Made by a program: the position numbers and the translations under genes. Of a stretch of 64,000 nucleotides of DNA, positions 1 to 9,232 are shown piece by piece (position 1 is the first letter of the stretch; every line of letters starts with the position of its first letter). The notes below the pieces were generated by a model. It saw nothing but the letters and a program-made list of their open reading frames with translations, was not told where the DNA came from and made no database searches. This DNA comes from Oscillospiraceae bacterium (GTDB lineage: Bacteria; Bacillota; Clostridia; Oscillospirales; Oscillospiraceae): the NCBI GenBank assembly GCA_017508045.1, contig JAFVZT010000002.1, forward strand, positions 1-64,000. Direction: 5' to 3'.

Positions 1-508
1 AGAACAACGCCTTGTTGTTTTCTTCATCGGTTGTGCAGTCAGCAAGATAATTCACGGTACCATTGCCCATAACGTTCAGATCGTTGCCGTAACCGGTTTG
101 AATACGACCGCGGAAATTAATGGTCTTATTGTTCAAATGCAGGCAGATGTCAATATCATGGTTTCTTGCCCAGATATAAAGACCGTCCTCGGTGGTAATA
201 TTATCCTCAGCCACATAGAAGTGTCTGTGACCTGCCTCTGTCACCTCGCCATAGCATTTGCCGTCTTTAATAGGGGTCCACTGGACGGGGTCACCGCCGC
301 AAACAGGGCAAACGCCCTTGTCGTCTGCATCCAGTACCAGATCTTTGTTGTAGTCGGGCACTTCCGGAGTTTGATTGGTGCCGGAGTTTTCGCCGCTGTT
401 TGTACCGTTATTGGCATCGTTGTTTGTTCCGGTTCCGCTACTGGGGGCGCAGGCCGCAACAGACAAAGCCAAAACAAGTGCCAAAAGCAATGCCACAAAT
501 TTTTTCAC
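1..508 (-). CDS. Surface lipoprotein, beta-helix family (partial, C-terminus outside window)
   Basis: Starts at a GTG (508-506) behind a GGAG site at 517-520. The first residues form a lipoprotein signal: a charged start, a leucine-rich core and the lipobox VAAC, followed by a Ser/Thr/Gly/Asn-rich linker. Then come a CPVCGG motif with a nearby W, a GHRHFYV motif, and CLHLNNKTINFRG leading into 'NVMGNGTV', the start of the repeats. The same order (lipobox, CPxC, HxH, CLHL, MGxGxV) occurs in the next two genes, so this is the third member of a tandem paralogous family. Predicted to be anchored on the outer face of the membrane. Ligand and function unknown. The reading frame is open to the window edge. 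Confidence 0.85.
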   Translation of the reverse strand, partial: MKKFVALLLALVLALSVAACAPSSGTGTNNDANNGTNSGENSGTNQTPEVPDYNKDLVLDADDKGVCPVCGGDPVQWTPIKDGKCYGEVTEAGHRHFYVAEDNITTEDGLYIWARNHDIDICLHLNNKTINFRGRIQTGYGNDLNVMGNGTVNYLADCTTDEENNKALF

Positions 509-552
509 TGTTAAATCTCCTTTACATTTTATTTTACTTTATGCTATTTGCT

Positions 553-581
553 ATTATAGCAAAAGTAGTGTAAAATAGCAA
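553..581 (-). promoter_or_regulatory. Promoter of the partial lipoprotein gene
   Basis: Minus strand TTGCTA, 17 bp, TATAAT. The -10 and the sequence after it (GCTATAATnGCAAATAGCA) closely resemble the promoter of the lipoprotein gene at 2409-4019, consistent with duplication of promoter and gene together. Confidence 0.6.
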
Positions 582-756
582 TTCGTCAAACTTAACAAAT
601 TTCCGAGGAGTCAGTTGTTCAATGTGAAAAATTTTATTACAGTTTGCACAAAAATTTTTAGCATAAAATCCTTAATATAATTGTGCGAATAGCGTCCCCT
701 TACAAAGAAAATATTCACCTGGTTTCTGCAACTCAGGCGGATTGTGAAGCCTCTGC

Positions 757-2226
757 TTAATCGGTCAGTTTTGATATAACCACTAATGCAGTGTTTTCAC
801 CAATTAAAGCCGTCCCGTCTTCCATTATCACATTTCCGGAAAAGGAGCCGGTGCATACCCCGTTACCCTCTGCAATGGTGTCGGATACCGCCTGCGGTGG
901 AAATTTTACCCTAATTGAACCGGCAAAGTCAGCATTCACCGTTAATTTTGCATTTTCTTTGATAATCAGGTTCCGAAGTTCGGCCGTGCCGCCAACCTCA
1001 ACACTTTGACTGCCTGCTTCGACCTTGCCTGAACAGAAGCCGCCTCTGATCACAAGCTTTTTAGACTGGTCCTTCTGTATGCCCAGCATAATATCATCGC
1101 CCAGACCATTGACCGTCGTTCCTCCCGAAACCAAGGCTGTGCCGGATAGTTCAAGGCTGCCTTTATAAACAAAAACATTGCCGCCTGCCTGCTTGGCAAA
1201 ACCATCTGCAATCCTGCCGCCAAACAGATGTACACTGCCGTCTCCGGTGATATACAGATTCCCGCCACCAGAAACTGCCGCAGAGCCTTCCGTAACAGTC
1301 CTCCCTCCGGAGACAACACCGCCATACATATTAAATACACCGGAAGCAATCCGAACATTGGCTCCGGTAACCGCGTGTGTGTTTTCGGTATAAGTGCCGC
1401 CCTGGATTTTACCGTCATACATATTAAAAGCAGCATTTTCTCCGTCAATATTTACATTTCCGCTGTAGTACGTATTGGAAACACCGTTGCGGATAACGCC
1501 GCCGTACATATTAAACGCAGCGTTGGAGACCCATATATTAAAGCTAACTGTATTGGCACCGGTATCTGCAATTTCCATTCCAACGGTAGTTTCGTTGAAC
1601 AGATTAACGGTTTGGAAATTACCTGAATTTGTATTGATTGCTGCATAGCTCGCCGCATTTGCGCCTCTTGTTTCACCGCCTGTATAAATGTAGGTCCCAC
1701 CGTAAAGGTTCAGCGTTGTGTTCACGCCGTCCAGATCAAACAAGCCTTTGTCTCCCCTGGCGCCACTGGAGGTAATAACACCGTTGCCCATAATATTGAT
1801 TACATTATCTTGTCCGTTTTCATAGATACAGCCGGTAGTGGAAATATCTGCGTTCTTAAAAACAATGCAAACACTGCTGTTTTTACCGGAGATGTTTGCC
1901 AAATACTCAGCATCGTGACTCATCGCACCGTCAACATAAATATGCTCATGCACGCCGGCTGCAGTAGATTTACCCAAATCTGTTGTGGCCTGCCTCCAGG
2001 TAACATTCTCCAAACCGCACATTGGGCAGCTTTTTCCGACGGTAATATCGGCAGGATTGTTGTTTTGAATCTCAGCTGCGGTGGCAATCATTCTTTTCGT
2101 GTCTTCGTCCCAATTGGAAGATCCGGGCTGTACGCCCGATGCATCATTACCAAAAAGGGATTCTCCGCAGGCTGCAAGGACAATAACACCAAAGAAAACC
2201 AAAAATATTGCGAGTAGTTTTTTCAT
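757..2226 (-). CDS. Surface lipoprotein with right-handed beta-helix-like repeats
   Basis: 489 residues. The ATG at 2226 is chosen because GGAGAG lies just upstream and the protein then begins with a lipoprotein signal peptide ending in the lipobox LAAC; a longer frame upstream has no such signal. A CPMCG motif and an HEHIYV motif follow, then many short repeats of the type FNMYGGVI, NLYGGTY and LFGGRI with Gly/Asn turns, typical of right-handed parallel beta-helix (pectin-lyase-like) folds. No catalytic residues of a known polysaccharide lyase could be picked out. A paralogue of its two neighbours, likely a surface adhesin or carbohydrate-binding protein. The function is inference. Confidence 0.85.
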   Translation of the reverse strand: MKKLLAIFLVFFGVIVLAACGESLFGNDASGVQPGSSNWDEDTKRMIATAAEIQNNNPADITVGKSCPMCGLENVTWRQATTDLGKSTAAGVHEHIYVDGAMSHDAEYLANISGKNSSVCIVFKNADISTTGCIYENGQDNVINIMGNGVITSSGARGDKGLFDLDGVNTTLNLYGGTYIYTGGETRGANAASYAAINTNSGNFQTVNLFNETTVGMEIADTGANTVSFNIWVSNAAFNMYGGVIRNGVSNTYYSGNVNIDGENAAFNMYDGKIQGGTYTENTHAVTGANVRIASGVFNMYGGVVSGGRTVTEGSAAVSGGGNLYITGDGSVHLFGGRIADGFAKQAGGNVFVYKGSLELSGTALVSGGTTVNGLGDDIMLGIQKDQSKKLVIRGGFCSGKVEAGSQSVEVGGTAELRNLIIKENAKLTVNADFAGSIRVKFPPQAVSDTIAEGNGVCTGSFSGNVIMEDGTALIGENTALVVISKLTD

Positions 2227-2272
2227 AGAGAAACTCTCCGTTTTTCCAATAAATATCGGTTTAATTTTGAGT

Positions 2273-2301
2273 ATTATATCCAAAGCCCCATAAATTGTCA
2301 A
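2273..2301 (-). promoter_or_regulatory. Sigma-A promoter of the second lipoprotein gene
   Basis: Perfect TTGACA (2301-2296), 17 bp spacer, perfect TATAAT (2278-2273) on the minus strand, about 47 bp before the ATG at 2226. Confidence 0.8.
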
Positions 2302-2345
2302 ATTATGTAAAAATTCAACAACTTCCAAAAGGCTAAAATCAGCAA

Positions 2346-2373
2346 ATCCCCCCGGGACAAAACCCGAGGGGAT
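2346..2373 (-). terminator. Rho-independent terminator after the 2409-4019 lipoprotein
   Basis: GC-rich hairpin: ATCCCCTCGGG pairs with CCCGGGGGGAT around a short T-rich loop, with a T-rich stretch downstream on the minus strand. It separates the two lipoprotein transcripts. Confidence 0.7.
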
Positions 2374-2408
2374 CGTTTATCAACTATGGAATATTATTCT
2401 TTGAACAA

Positions 2409-4019
2409 TTACTTTGCTGCAATCTGCAAAACCCCATCAACAACTTGGATCTTCTGATCATCTGCATAGGCAGTAAAGCAGGACAGCAGGGTTTCTGCCT
2501 TGTCGCTGGCTGCGGAAATGGCAGTACCGGCAGCACCGCTGACGCAAATCTTAGCATCAGTCTGCAAACCACTAATATCGGTAGTGCCTGCTACCGGGAA
2601 ATTCAAACCGCCGTAGGTGGCCTTGACTTCTGTGCCATCTGCCAGCTTGTAGGATGCAACAATATTCGGCTTGCCAGACAGGGTTACCTTAACTCCCGCA
2701 GTAATTCCAATGTCGCCTACAATCGTACCGCCGTTGATAACCAGTTCAGGGGTTACACCGCTGCCTGCGCCACAGTACAGGTTTCTGCCCTGTGCGCGTT
2801 TGTCAGCAGTATGGCCGCCCTTACCGCCGTAAATCAAACCACCGTTAATTTCAATTCTCTTAAGGTTGTATGCACGGATGTTACAGCCATAGTTCTGATC
2901 GTGAGTCTCAGGCAGCTCGCCCTTGGAGATTTCGCCGCCATTCATGATAAAGGTAACTTCACCCTTATCAAAGAAGATGTTACCGCCGGCGCCGTTGCCG
3001 TTTACACACTTACCTTCGGTAATTACACCGGAAGAGGTCAGCGTGCCTTCACCAAACCAAATATTGCCGCCGCCCATGCCAGAGCCGGCCTTATCAGATA
3101 CGCCCTTAGAGATAACAGCGTTTTTGCCGATTTCTACATTAACGCCCTTTGCGTAAATATTACCGCCGTTAATCGCTGTGCCGCCGGTAACAGTACCGTT
3201 AATAAGAATATCCTTAGCATTGGCAGAGAAGAAGATGTTACCGCCGTTGCCGTCAAGAGCATTACCACCGGAAATGGTGCCGCCGTTCATAGAAAATTTA
3301 GCATATCCGACATAAACCGCACCGCCACTGCCCGGTAAATCTTTCATACCTGAAGTGCCGCCCCGGATTTCGCCGTCATTCATAGTAAAATCTATCGGGC
3401 TATCCTCAGAACCCAGCAAATGCAGTGCAGAAGTAAACATTTCTGTAGTCGTACCGGTGGCATCAATGACACCTCCGTAGATGTTTACCTTGCCGCCTTT
3501 TGTGCCAACCATAATAACAGGCGCATCCTTGTTTGAAGCATTCTTCTTAAAGGTACCGCCGTAAATGTTTAAATCAGCAGGATACAGAATACCAGTGCTG
3601 ATGGCAGAGCCAAATGCCAAGCCGCCATTACCGGTAACAACGCCGGTACCCATGATGTTCATGGTCTTATAAGCGTCGATAGCGGTAGCGCCGCCGTCAG
3701 CGGTGATGTTAAAGCCGTTCAGGTGCAGGCAGGTGGGCACGTTGGAAACCAGAGCAGACTTTGTGTAGGTCAAGTCCTTGGTCAGGTACAGGTGAGCGTG
3801 CTCGACATCTTTAAGCGCGTTCTTTGCAGAATCATTCGCGCCTTCATATGCAGTCCATTCAACAGCCTTCTTACAAACGGGACAGTAGGCAGTTTTGCCA
3901 TCTTTTGCAAACTTCAGGTTTTCTGTAAAGCTTTCATTTACAGGTGCTTTATTCTGTGCACAGGCTGCCACTGTCAAAGCCAGAACCAGAGCAAGAACAA
4001 TTGCGATTAATTTTTTCAT
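2409..4019 (-). CDS. Surface lipoprotein with right-handed beta-helix-like repeats
   Basis: 536 residues from the ATG at 4019, which follows AAAGGAG and opens a lipoprotein signal with lipobox VAAC. An upstream in-frame ATG at 4091 lies within the promoter and is rejected. Domain order: signal, linker, CPVCKKAVEW motif, a His-containing HAHLYL motif, CLHLNGFNI, then repeats such as MNGGTISGG, NIYGGTF and INGGTIVG. Members of this family end without a wall anchor, so the lipid is the likely attachment. The CPxC pair and HxH could bind a metal, but that is speculation. First gene in transcription order of three paralogues, each with its own promoter. Confidence 0.87.
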   Translation of the reverse strand: MKKLIAIVLALVLALTVAACAQNKAPVNESFTENLKFAKDGKTAYCPVCKKAVEWTAYEGANDSAKNALKDVEHAHLYLTKDLTYTKSALVSNVPTCLHLNGFNITADGGATAIDAYKTMNIMGTGVVTGNGGLAFGSAISTGILYPADLNIYGGTFKKNASNKDAPVIMVGTKGGKVNIYGGVIDATGTTTEMFTSALHLLGSEDSPIDFTMNDGEIRGGTSGMKDLPGSGGAVYVGYAKFSMNGGTISGGNALDGNGGNIFFSANAKDILINGTVTGGTAINGGNIYAKGVNVEIGKNAVISKGVSDKAGSGMGGGNIWFGEGTLTSSGVITEGKCVNGNGAGGNIFFDKGEVTFIMNGGEISKGELPETHDQNYGCNIRAYNLKRIEINGGLIYGGKGGHTADKRAQGRNLYCGAGSGVTPELVINGGTIVGDIGITAGVKVTLSGKPNIVASYKLADGTEVKATYGGLNFPVAGTTDISGLQTDAKICVSGAAGTAISAASDKAETLLSCFTAYADDQKIQVVDGVLQIAAK

Positions 4020-4068
4020 ACCTAAAAACTCCTTTTCATTTTTGCGTGATGGGTACTGTGCTATTTGC

Positions 4069-4098
4069 ATTATAGCGTCTTTACCTATCAAATGTCAA
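4069..4098 (-). promoter_or_regulatory. Sigma-A promoter of the first lipoprotein gene
   Basis: TTGACA (4098-4093), 18 bp, TATAAT (4074-4069) on the minus strand, then GCAAATAGCA shared with the promoter at 553-581. Confidence 0.8.
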
Positions 4099-4193
4099 TT
4101 GTTTAATATGTATAAAAATACTATCGAAATTTTAGTAATTCAAACGAAAATAAAGAAAAAGAACCTACTTAAAACAGCAGGCTTCTTTCCAAA

Positions 4194-4231
4194 AAAACGG
4201 GAATCTTTTTAATTATAATTCCCCGTTTATT
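4194..4231 (-). terminator. Terminator after the DprA-like gene
   Basis: On the minus strand AAACGGGG, an AT-rich loop, then CCCGTTTTTTT. The left arm overlaps the stop codon of the 4227-5117 gene. Confidence 0.55.
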
Positions 4232-5117
4232 TCATAAATGATACAAAATGCTTCTGTAGTGAAACAAAATCCCTTAAATCCGAGCAAGTAACTAATGACG
4301 CGCCGCGACATTCCAGCTCCAAGGCAGCTCTGCTGCCGTCGTGAAAGCAGAACACCGGACTCCAGTCATTCTGCAGGTTCTTGCAGGTGCCGTCCCATGT
4401 GCCGCCCTTGCCAAAGGCGCACTGGGCAACAAAGGTCTTTTCCCCCAGTGCGTGAATAACCCGATTGCGTTTCAACGCCCGCTGGGCGGTAAAGGGCAGA
4501 TCAAAGCCATCTTCGGAAACATAAAGCACATTATTTCTCAGGGGATACTTTTCCAGCTCATCCGCCACAATGCTTATCACTGCGCCTCCGTGCTCCAGGC
4601 AGCTGTTCTGTGCTGTGCGGTCTGCGCCCCGGGCATCACCGGAAATCAGCACATAGCCCTGGCGGGCTGCCTGCAAGCCTGTTTCATAGGCAAACTCCCG
4701 GTTTTTATCCAGCAAATCACGGCTGCCTACCAGGGCAACGCCGGGTGCTTTCAAAAGCTCCCTGTCCCCTTTTATCCAGATTGTTCCCGGCGCTTCCATA
4801 TTCAAGCAGTTTCGCAGTCGTTGGGGGTATTGGGCGGAAATGCGGGTAATGGGAAAGCAATCCTTTTTTCGACTCAGCTGCAAATACCATTGCAGCTGCT
4901 CTTTTTGTGACAGCAGATAAAGTACCCGTTCCGCAATTTGGCGGTTACAGCCGATTTGCTGCAAATCCGCAAGGGTAAGCTCCCGATAGGTCTGGGGTTT
5001 TTCCATAAGCCTTGCTTTTTTTGTCAATTCCCGAAACTGCGCCATAGACAAGGGCTTGCGCTCCGGGTTACCTAAAAAGCTTGTAAGAAGCAGGAAGCCC
5101 TGCTCACCGGAGGTCAA
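4227..5117 (-). CDS. DprA/Smf-like DNA-processing protein (second paralogue)
   Basis: 296 residues from a TTG at 5117-5115. This start is favoured because AAAGGAG lies six bases upstream and the TTG overlaps the TGA of the helicase gene, a translational-coupling arrangement; the protein then begins LTSGEQGFLLLTSFLG, as DprA-like proteins do. The Rossmann-like core shows GVALVGSRDLLDKN, LISGDARGADRTAQ and late NRVIHALG segments matching the DprA fold. DprA proteins bind single-stranded DNA and load RecA during DNA uptake. This copy is shorter and more divergent than the canonical dprA at 58.4-59.6 kb and has no obvious winged-helix C-terminus, so its role may differ. Confidence 0.8.
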   Translation of the reverse strand: MTSGEQGFLLLTSFLGNPERKPLSMAQFRELTKKARLMEKPQTYRELTLADLQQIGCNRQIAERVLYLLSQKEQLQWYLQLSRKKDCFPITRISAQYPQRLRNCLNMEAPGTIWIKGDRELLKAPGVALVGSRDLLDKNREFAYETGLQAARQGYVLISGDARGADRTAQNSCLEHGGAVISIVADELEKYPLRNNVLYVSEDGFDLPFTAQRALKRNRVIHALGEKTFVAQCAFGKGGTWDGTCKNLQNDWSPVFCFHDGSRAALELECRGASLVTCSDLRDFVSLQKHFVSFMK

Positions 5118-6304
5118 CGGAATCTCCTTTTGGGTGCAACGGGTGCTTTTACCGTTTCTTCGGACAAATTCCCCTCTGCATCCCAAACCATTGGTTTAAT
5201 CTCGTATTGAGAGAATTTTGCAATTTCATCCAGCTTTGCCTTTTCCGGGAAGTTACTGACGATAGACCATGCAACGCCTTTGCGCTTGGCTCTTCCGGTT
5301 CTTCCGATGCGATGAACATAGTACTCATTTTCCTCGGGAATATCATAGTTAATGACACATTCCACATCATCCACATCAATGCCTCTGGATGCCACATCTG
5401 TGGCAATCAGAATAGCAATTTTGCCGTCCCGATACTGCTGCATGGTTTTCTCCCGCTGGCTCTGGCGAATATCTCCGTGAATACACTGACAGTTTTCACC
5501 GGCTCGCTGAAAATCGTCGCACAGCCGCTGGCACATATGCTTGGTATTGCAGAAAATCATCACCCGTTCAAAGCCCTGGCTGCGGATAAGCCGCAAGGCG
5601 CTTTCTGCTTTTTCAAGAGGTGTTACCGTCATACAGTACTGCACAATATCCGGACGGTCCTCCTGCTTCGGCTCTACGGTGATCTCCACCTCATCCCGCT
5701 GGTACATCCAGGAAACGGTCATAACCTCCTGGGAAATCGTTGCGGAAAACAAGCCAAGATTGCGGCGGTTCTTCACCTTTTCGATAATACGGGTCACATC
5801 CTTGAAAAAGCCCATATCCAGCATCCTATCAGCCTCGTCCAGCACGACGGTCTGTATCTTATCCAGGCGGATATTTTTACGGTTATAATGGTCCATCAGG
5901 CGGCCGGGGGTTGCAACAACAATTTGTGGCTTTTTCTCCAGCTGCTTGGCCTGCCCCACAATGCCAGCGCCGCCATATAAAACCGCTACCCGAATCCCTT
6001 GATAATATGTAAGCAAGGAGCGCAGCTCGTCCCCGATCTGAATGGCAAGCTCCCGTGTGGGCGCAAGAATAAGACCCTGTACCTGATCACACGCAGGATC
6101 GGCGTGTTCAATCATAGGAATGCCGAAGGCAAAGGTTTTGCCTGTTCCTGTGGGTGCTTTTGCAATTACATCCCGCCACTGCAAAAACTCGGGGATTGCC
6201 TTTTGTTGGATGGTTGTGGGATAGCCATAGCCCTTTTTCTCCAACGCCTTAAGCATCTGTTGGGACAGGCCCATATCCCGAAATTCGATTATCTTTTCAT
6301 CCAT
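5114..6304 (-). CDS. DEAD-box ATP-dependent RNA helicase
   Basis: 396 residues. The motifs are complete and in order: Q motif near residue 35, Walker A APTGTGKT at 50-57, PTRELA, DEAD followed by RMLDMGF, SAT, and HRIGRTGRAKR near the end. It unwinds or remodels RNA using ATP, most likely in ribosome assembly or mRNA turnover. It lacks the long RNA-binding tail of CsdA/CshA-type enzymes and ends soon after the second RecA domain with a short basic KRRFR tail. The ATG at 6304 follows AAAGGAAA. It is cotranscribed with the DprA-like gene, whose start overlaps its stop. Confidence 0.93.
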   Translation of the reverse strand: MDEKIIEFRDMGLSQQMLKALEKKGYGYPTTIQQKAIPEFLQWRDVIAKAPTGTGKTFAFGIPMIEHADPACDQVQGLILAPTRELAIQIGDELRSLLTYYQGIRVAVLYGGAGIVGQAKQLEKKPQIVVATPGRLMDHYNRKNIRLDKIQTVVLDEADRMLDMGFFKDVTRIIEKVKNRRNLGLFSATISQEVMTVSWMYQRDEVEITVEPKQEDRPDIVQYCMTVTPLEKAESALRLIRSQGFERVMIFCNTKHMCQRLCDDFQRAGENCQCIHGDIRQSQREKTMQQYRDGKIAILIATDVASRGIDVDDVECVINYDIPEENEYYVHRIGRTGRAKRKGVAWSIVSNFPEKAKLDEIAKFSQYEIKPMVWDAEGNLSEETVKAPVAPKRRFR

Positions 6305-6495
6305 ATCGTATTTCCTTTTCGATTTGTTTTTTCTATTGTAGCAGTTTTTCAGAAAATATGCAACCGTCCGCCAAACAAGCCTTCATAGAAATTTTAAATC
6401 CCTTTTCTTGCAGGTAGTGGACAAATCGGGAAAAATGTGCTATATTCTATTGTGATATTTTATGTCTCGGAAATAAGGAAAGGGGCAAGATACAA

Positions 6496-7164
6496 ATGGG
6501 CAAGCTAATTGTGATTGAAGGCACCGACGGCTCCGGAAAATCCACGCAGTTTCGTCTGCTGTCTGAGCATTTAAACGCAGATAAAATTTCCTTTAAAAAT
6601 CTGGTTTTCCCCCGGTATCAGGAGGAGAGCTCTGCGCTCATCAGAATGTATCTGGGCGGACAGTTTGGCAGTAGACCCTCTGATGTGAACGCCTATGCCG
6701 CCTCGGCCTTTTATGCGGTAGACCGCTACGCCTCTTATAAGATGGATTGGGGTCAGTGGTACGCTTCCGGCGGTCTTGTGTTGTCCGACCGCTATACCAC
6801 CTCCAATGCTGTGCATCAGGCATCTAAGGAAACCGGCAATGCCCGGAGGGAGTATCTGAAATGGCTGTATGAATTTGAATACGATAAGCTCAAGCTCCCC
6901 CGCCCCGACTTAGTCATATACTTGGATGTACCCACGGATTTTACAGAGAAAATGCTCCGGGGTCGGGAACAATCCACCAACACCCAGGCAGACATTCATG
7001 AAAAGGATATGCAGTATCTTGCCACCTGCAGAAACTGCGGCCGTGAGGCTGCCGCCTATTATAACTGGAAAATTATCGAATGCGTTAAAGACGGAGCTAT
7101 GCGTACCATAGAGGATATTCACGCAGAAATCTACGCCGCTGTCCGGCAGTGTTTGGAGGTTTAA
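6496..7164 (+). CDS. tmk: Thymidylate kinase
   Basis: 222 residues. dTMP kinase phosphorylates dTMP to dTDP in DNA precursor synthesis. The Walker A loop GTDGSGKST is at residues 9-17, the dTMP-binding DRY appears in VLSDRYTTSN, and the lid region carries MLRGREQS. Slightly longer than many bacterial Tmk proteins. Promoter-like TGGACA-17-TATATT lies at about 6418-6446. First gene of a plus-strand run with the DJ-1, mltG and U32 genes, spaced 0-14 bp apart and so probably one operon. Confidence 0.92.
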   Translation: MGKLIVIEGTDGSGKSTQFRLLSEHLNADKISFKNLVFPRYQEESSALIRMYLGGQFGSRPSDVNAYAASAFYAVDRYASYKMDWGQWYASGGLVLSDRYTTSNAVHQASKETGNARREYLKWLYEFEYDKLKLPRPDLVIYLDVPTDFTEKMLRGREQSTNTQADIHEKDMQYLATCRNCGREAAAYYNWKIIECVKDGAMRTIEDIHAEIYAAVRQCLEV

Positions 7165-7166
7165 GT

Positions 7167-7709
7167 ATGGTATATCTGTTGTTGGGTACCGGCTTTGAAG
7201 AAACTGAAGCCGTGGTGCCGCTGGATTTACTGCGCCGCGCCGGTGTGGCTGTGCTGACCGTAGGCATAAATGGCAAGACCGTGTGTGGCGGTCACGGTAT
7301 CGGTATTGAAGCAGATATTGAACTTGACGAAATGGATTTAACAAATCTGGATATGATAATACTCCCCGGCGGATTAGGCGGTGTTGCATCAATTCGTGCA
7401 AGTCAGCCGGCCATGGATGCTGTGCGCTTTGCCTGGGATAACGGCAAATTTGTAGCCGCCATCTGCGCCGCACCTACAATTGTTGCAGCTTTGGGAATTG
7501 CGGATGGTCATAAAGCCACCTGCTATCCTGGCTGCGAAAAGGATATGGGCAGCGCAATCATCCTTCCTGACAGTGCCTGTGTGCGGGACAAGAATTTAAT
7601 TACCGGCACTTCTGCCGGTTGTGCAGTTTCTTTCGGTCTTGCTTTGGTGGAGGCGCTAAAAGGACAGACCGCAGCAAAAGCCATCGCGGATCAAATCGTT
7701 ATCCGTTGA
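7167..7709 (+). CDS. DJ-1/PfpI family protein
   Basis: 180 residues, start ATG at 7167 two bases after the tmk stop with GGAGGT upstream; a longer frame from 7149 would overlap tmk. Hallmarks are an early acidic stretch GFEETEAVVPLDLLRRAG and the nucleophile-elbow cysteine in VAAICAAPTIVA. Family members are deglycase-, chaperone- or peptidase-like stress proteins of the cytoplasm (YajL/ThiJ group). The exact activity cannot be read from the sequence. Confidence 0.88.
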   Translation: MVYLLLGTGFEETEAVVPLDLLRRAGVAVLTVGINGKTVCGGHGIGIEADIELDEMDLTNLDMIILPGGLGGVASIRASQPAMDAVRFAWDNGKFVAAICAAPTIVAALGIADGHKATCYPGCEKDMGSAIILPDSACVRDKNLITGTSAGCAVSFGLALVEALKGQTAAKAIADQIVIR

Positions 7710-7723
7710 TAGGAGGTATGGAT

Positions 7724-9232
7724 ATGGACGAAAACAAAAAAGAGCCGGCCGAAATGGTAGATGGCTGGTTGGATGAAATTTTAGGCAAGGCGGATCTGCC
7801 CAAAAGCACCCAGGAGCTTGGTGTTGACGAGTCAGCGGCAGCCTCGGCAAGGCTGATTCATCCGGACGATATGGAGCTGGAACGGATCGTGCAGGAAACC
7901 CTTGCAGAAAACTGGGGCGGGGAGTTTTCAGAAAGCGCCTCTCCCCAACAGGCGGAAGTCGAAAGTACACAGTTCTTTGCGCCTGTGCAAGCAGAACCGG
8001 CCAAAAAGCAGCCTGTTGCCGATGCAGCTCCCCCGGAAAAACCAGAGCCTGTTGAAGACGAGCAGGAGGTATTCCAAAACGATGCGCCCCAAAAAGCCTC
8101 CTTTAAGCATAAGCTTCTTCGTTTTCTCCGTTCCGGAATCAAAAAAGGTGACGGTCTTTTCGGAATACCCCACATTGCCGCCACCGCAATCTGGCTGTGT
8201 CTGATTGTTGCCATCGGTATTCCTATGGGACGTACCCTGTGGCTGTGTGCCGCAGATTTGCTGGCACTGGGAAAGGAAGGTCAGGAAATTACTCTGACCG
8301 TGGACGAGCAGGACGGAATTTCCGAGATTGCCCAAAAGCTGCAAAAGGCCGGTATGATTGAATATCCCGGTCTGTTTGAAATGTTTGCCAAGCTCACCGG
8401 AAAGGGCGAAAATATTCTTGTCGGCACGGTCACCTTCAGTAAAACTATGGTTTATGACTACAACGCGCTGATTAACGCCCTATCCTACCGCGGCAACGCC
8501 AGAGTGACCATAGAGGTCACCATTCCCGAAGGCTATAACTGCGCTCAGATTTTTGCACTGTTGGAGAAAAAGGGTGTGTGTACAGTCACGGAGCTGGAAA
8601 ACTATGCCGCCAACGGTAATCTGGAAGAATATTGGTTCTTAAAGGATATTAAGCGCGGTCATAAGTACTGCCTGGAGGGCTTCCTCTTCCCCGATACCTA
8701 CGAGTTTTACGTCAATGACAAACCGGAGCATGTGATTCACAAATTCCTGGATGACTTTGATTACCGTTTTACCGACCGGCTTATGGATAAGTTTGAGGCG
8801 TTAAAGGAGGAAACCGGTCTAAACTTTACAATCCGCCAATTAATTACACTGGCATCTATGGTAGAAAAGGAAAAGGCGAACGATTTGGAAGGCTACTCCA
8901 TTGCCTCTGTTTTCTACAACCGTCTGACTCACTCTGCCAGCTATCCCTTTTTAAACAGTGACGCCACCATTTTGTATGCGACAGATTACTATAATAAAGG
9001 TGAGCTGGTCACAAAAGAGCAAATCAACGCAAGCCCCTATAACACCTACACCCAAAAGGGTCTGCCTGCGGGACCGATTGCAAACCCGGGTCTTTCCAGT
9101 ATTGACGCGGCACTGGATCCTGACAGTACCAAATATTACTACTTCATTTTTGACAAATCCGCCGGTGTGCACCGCTTCTCCAAAACCTTGGCAGAGCATA
9201 ACGCATGGGCAGATAAGCTTGGATTGAATTAA
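7724..9232 (+). CDS. mltG: Endolytic murein transglycosylase MltG
   Basis: 502 residues. Of two close ATGs (7718, 7724), the second has proper spacing from AGGAGG. An acidic cytoplasmic N-terminus of about 140 residues precedes one membrane segment (IPHIAATAIWLCLIVAIG), a LysM-like region, then the YceG catalytic domain with LASMVEKE carrying the catalytic glutamate, ASVFYNRL and LPAGPIANPG near the end. MltG cleaves nascent glycan strands at the membrane and sets glycan length. The long acidic N-terminus is larger than in E. coli MltG. In Bacillus the same gene sits beside U32-family genes, as here. Confidence 0.93.
   Translation: MDENKKEPAEMVDGWLDEILGKADLPKSTQELGVDESAAASARLIHPDDMELERIVQETLAENWGGEFSESASPQQAEVESTQFFAPVQAEPAKKQPVADAAPPEKPEPVEDEQEVFQNDAPQKASFKHKLLRFLRSGIKKGDGLFGIPHIAATAIWLCLIVAIGIPMGRTLWLCAADLLALGKEGQEITLTVDEQDGISEIAQKLQKAGMIEYPGLFEMFAKLTGKGENILVGTVTFSKTMVYDYNALINALSYRGNARVTIEVTIPEGYNCAQIFALLEKKGVCTVTELENYAANGNLEEYWFLKDIKRGHKYCLEGFLFPDTYEFYVNDKPEHVIHKFLDDFDYRFTDRLMDKFEALKEETGLNFTIRQLITLASMVEKEKANDLEGYSIASVFYNRLTHSASYPFLNSDATILYATDYYNKGELVTKEQINASPYNTYTQKGLPAGPIANPGLSSIDAALDPDSTKYYYFIFDKSAGVHRFSKTLAEHNAWADKLGLN

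Noticed and set aside
2445..3338. 297-codon open frame on the plus strand
   Set aside because: Antisense to the beta-helix repeats of a lipoprotein; the periodic codons leave the opposite strand open.
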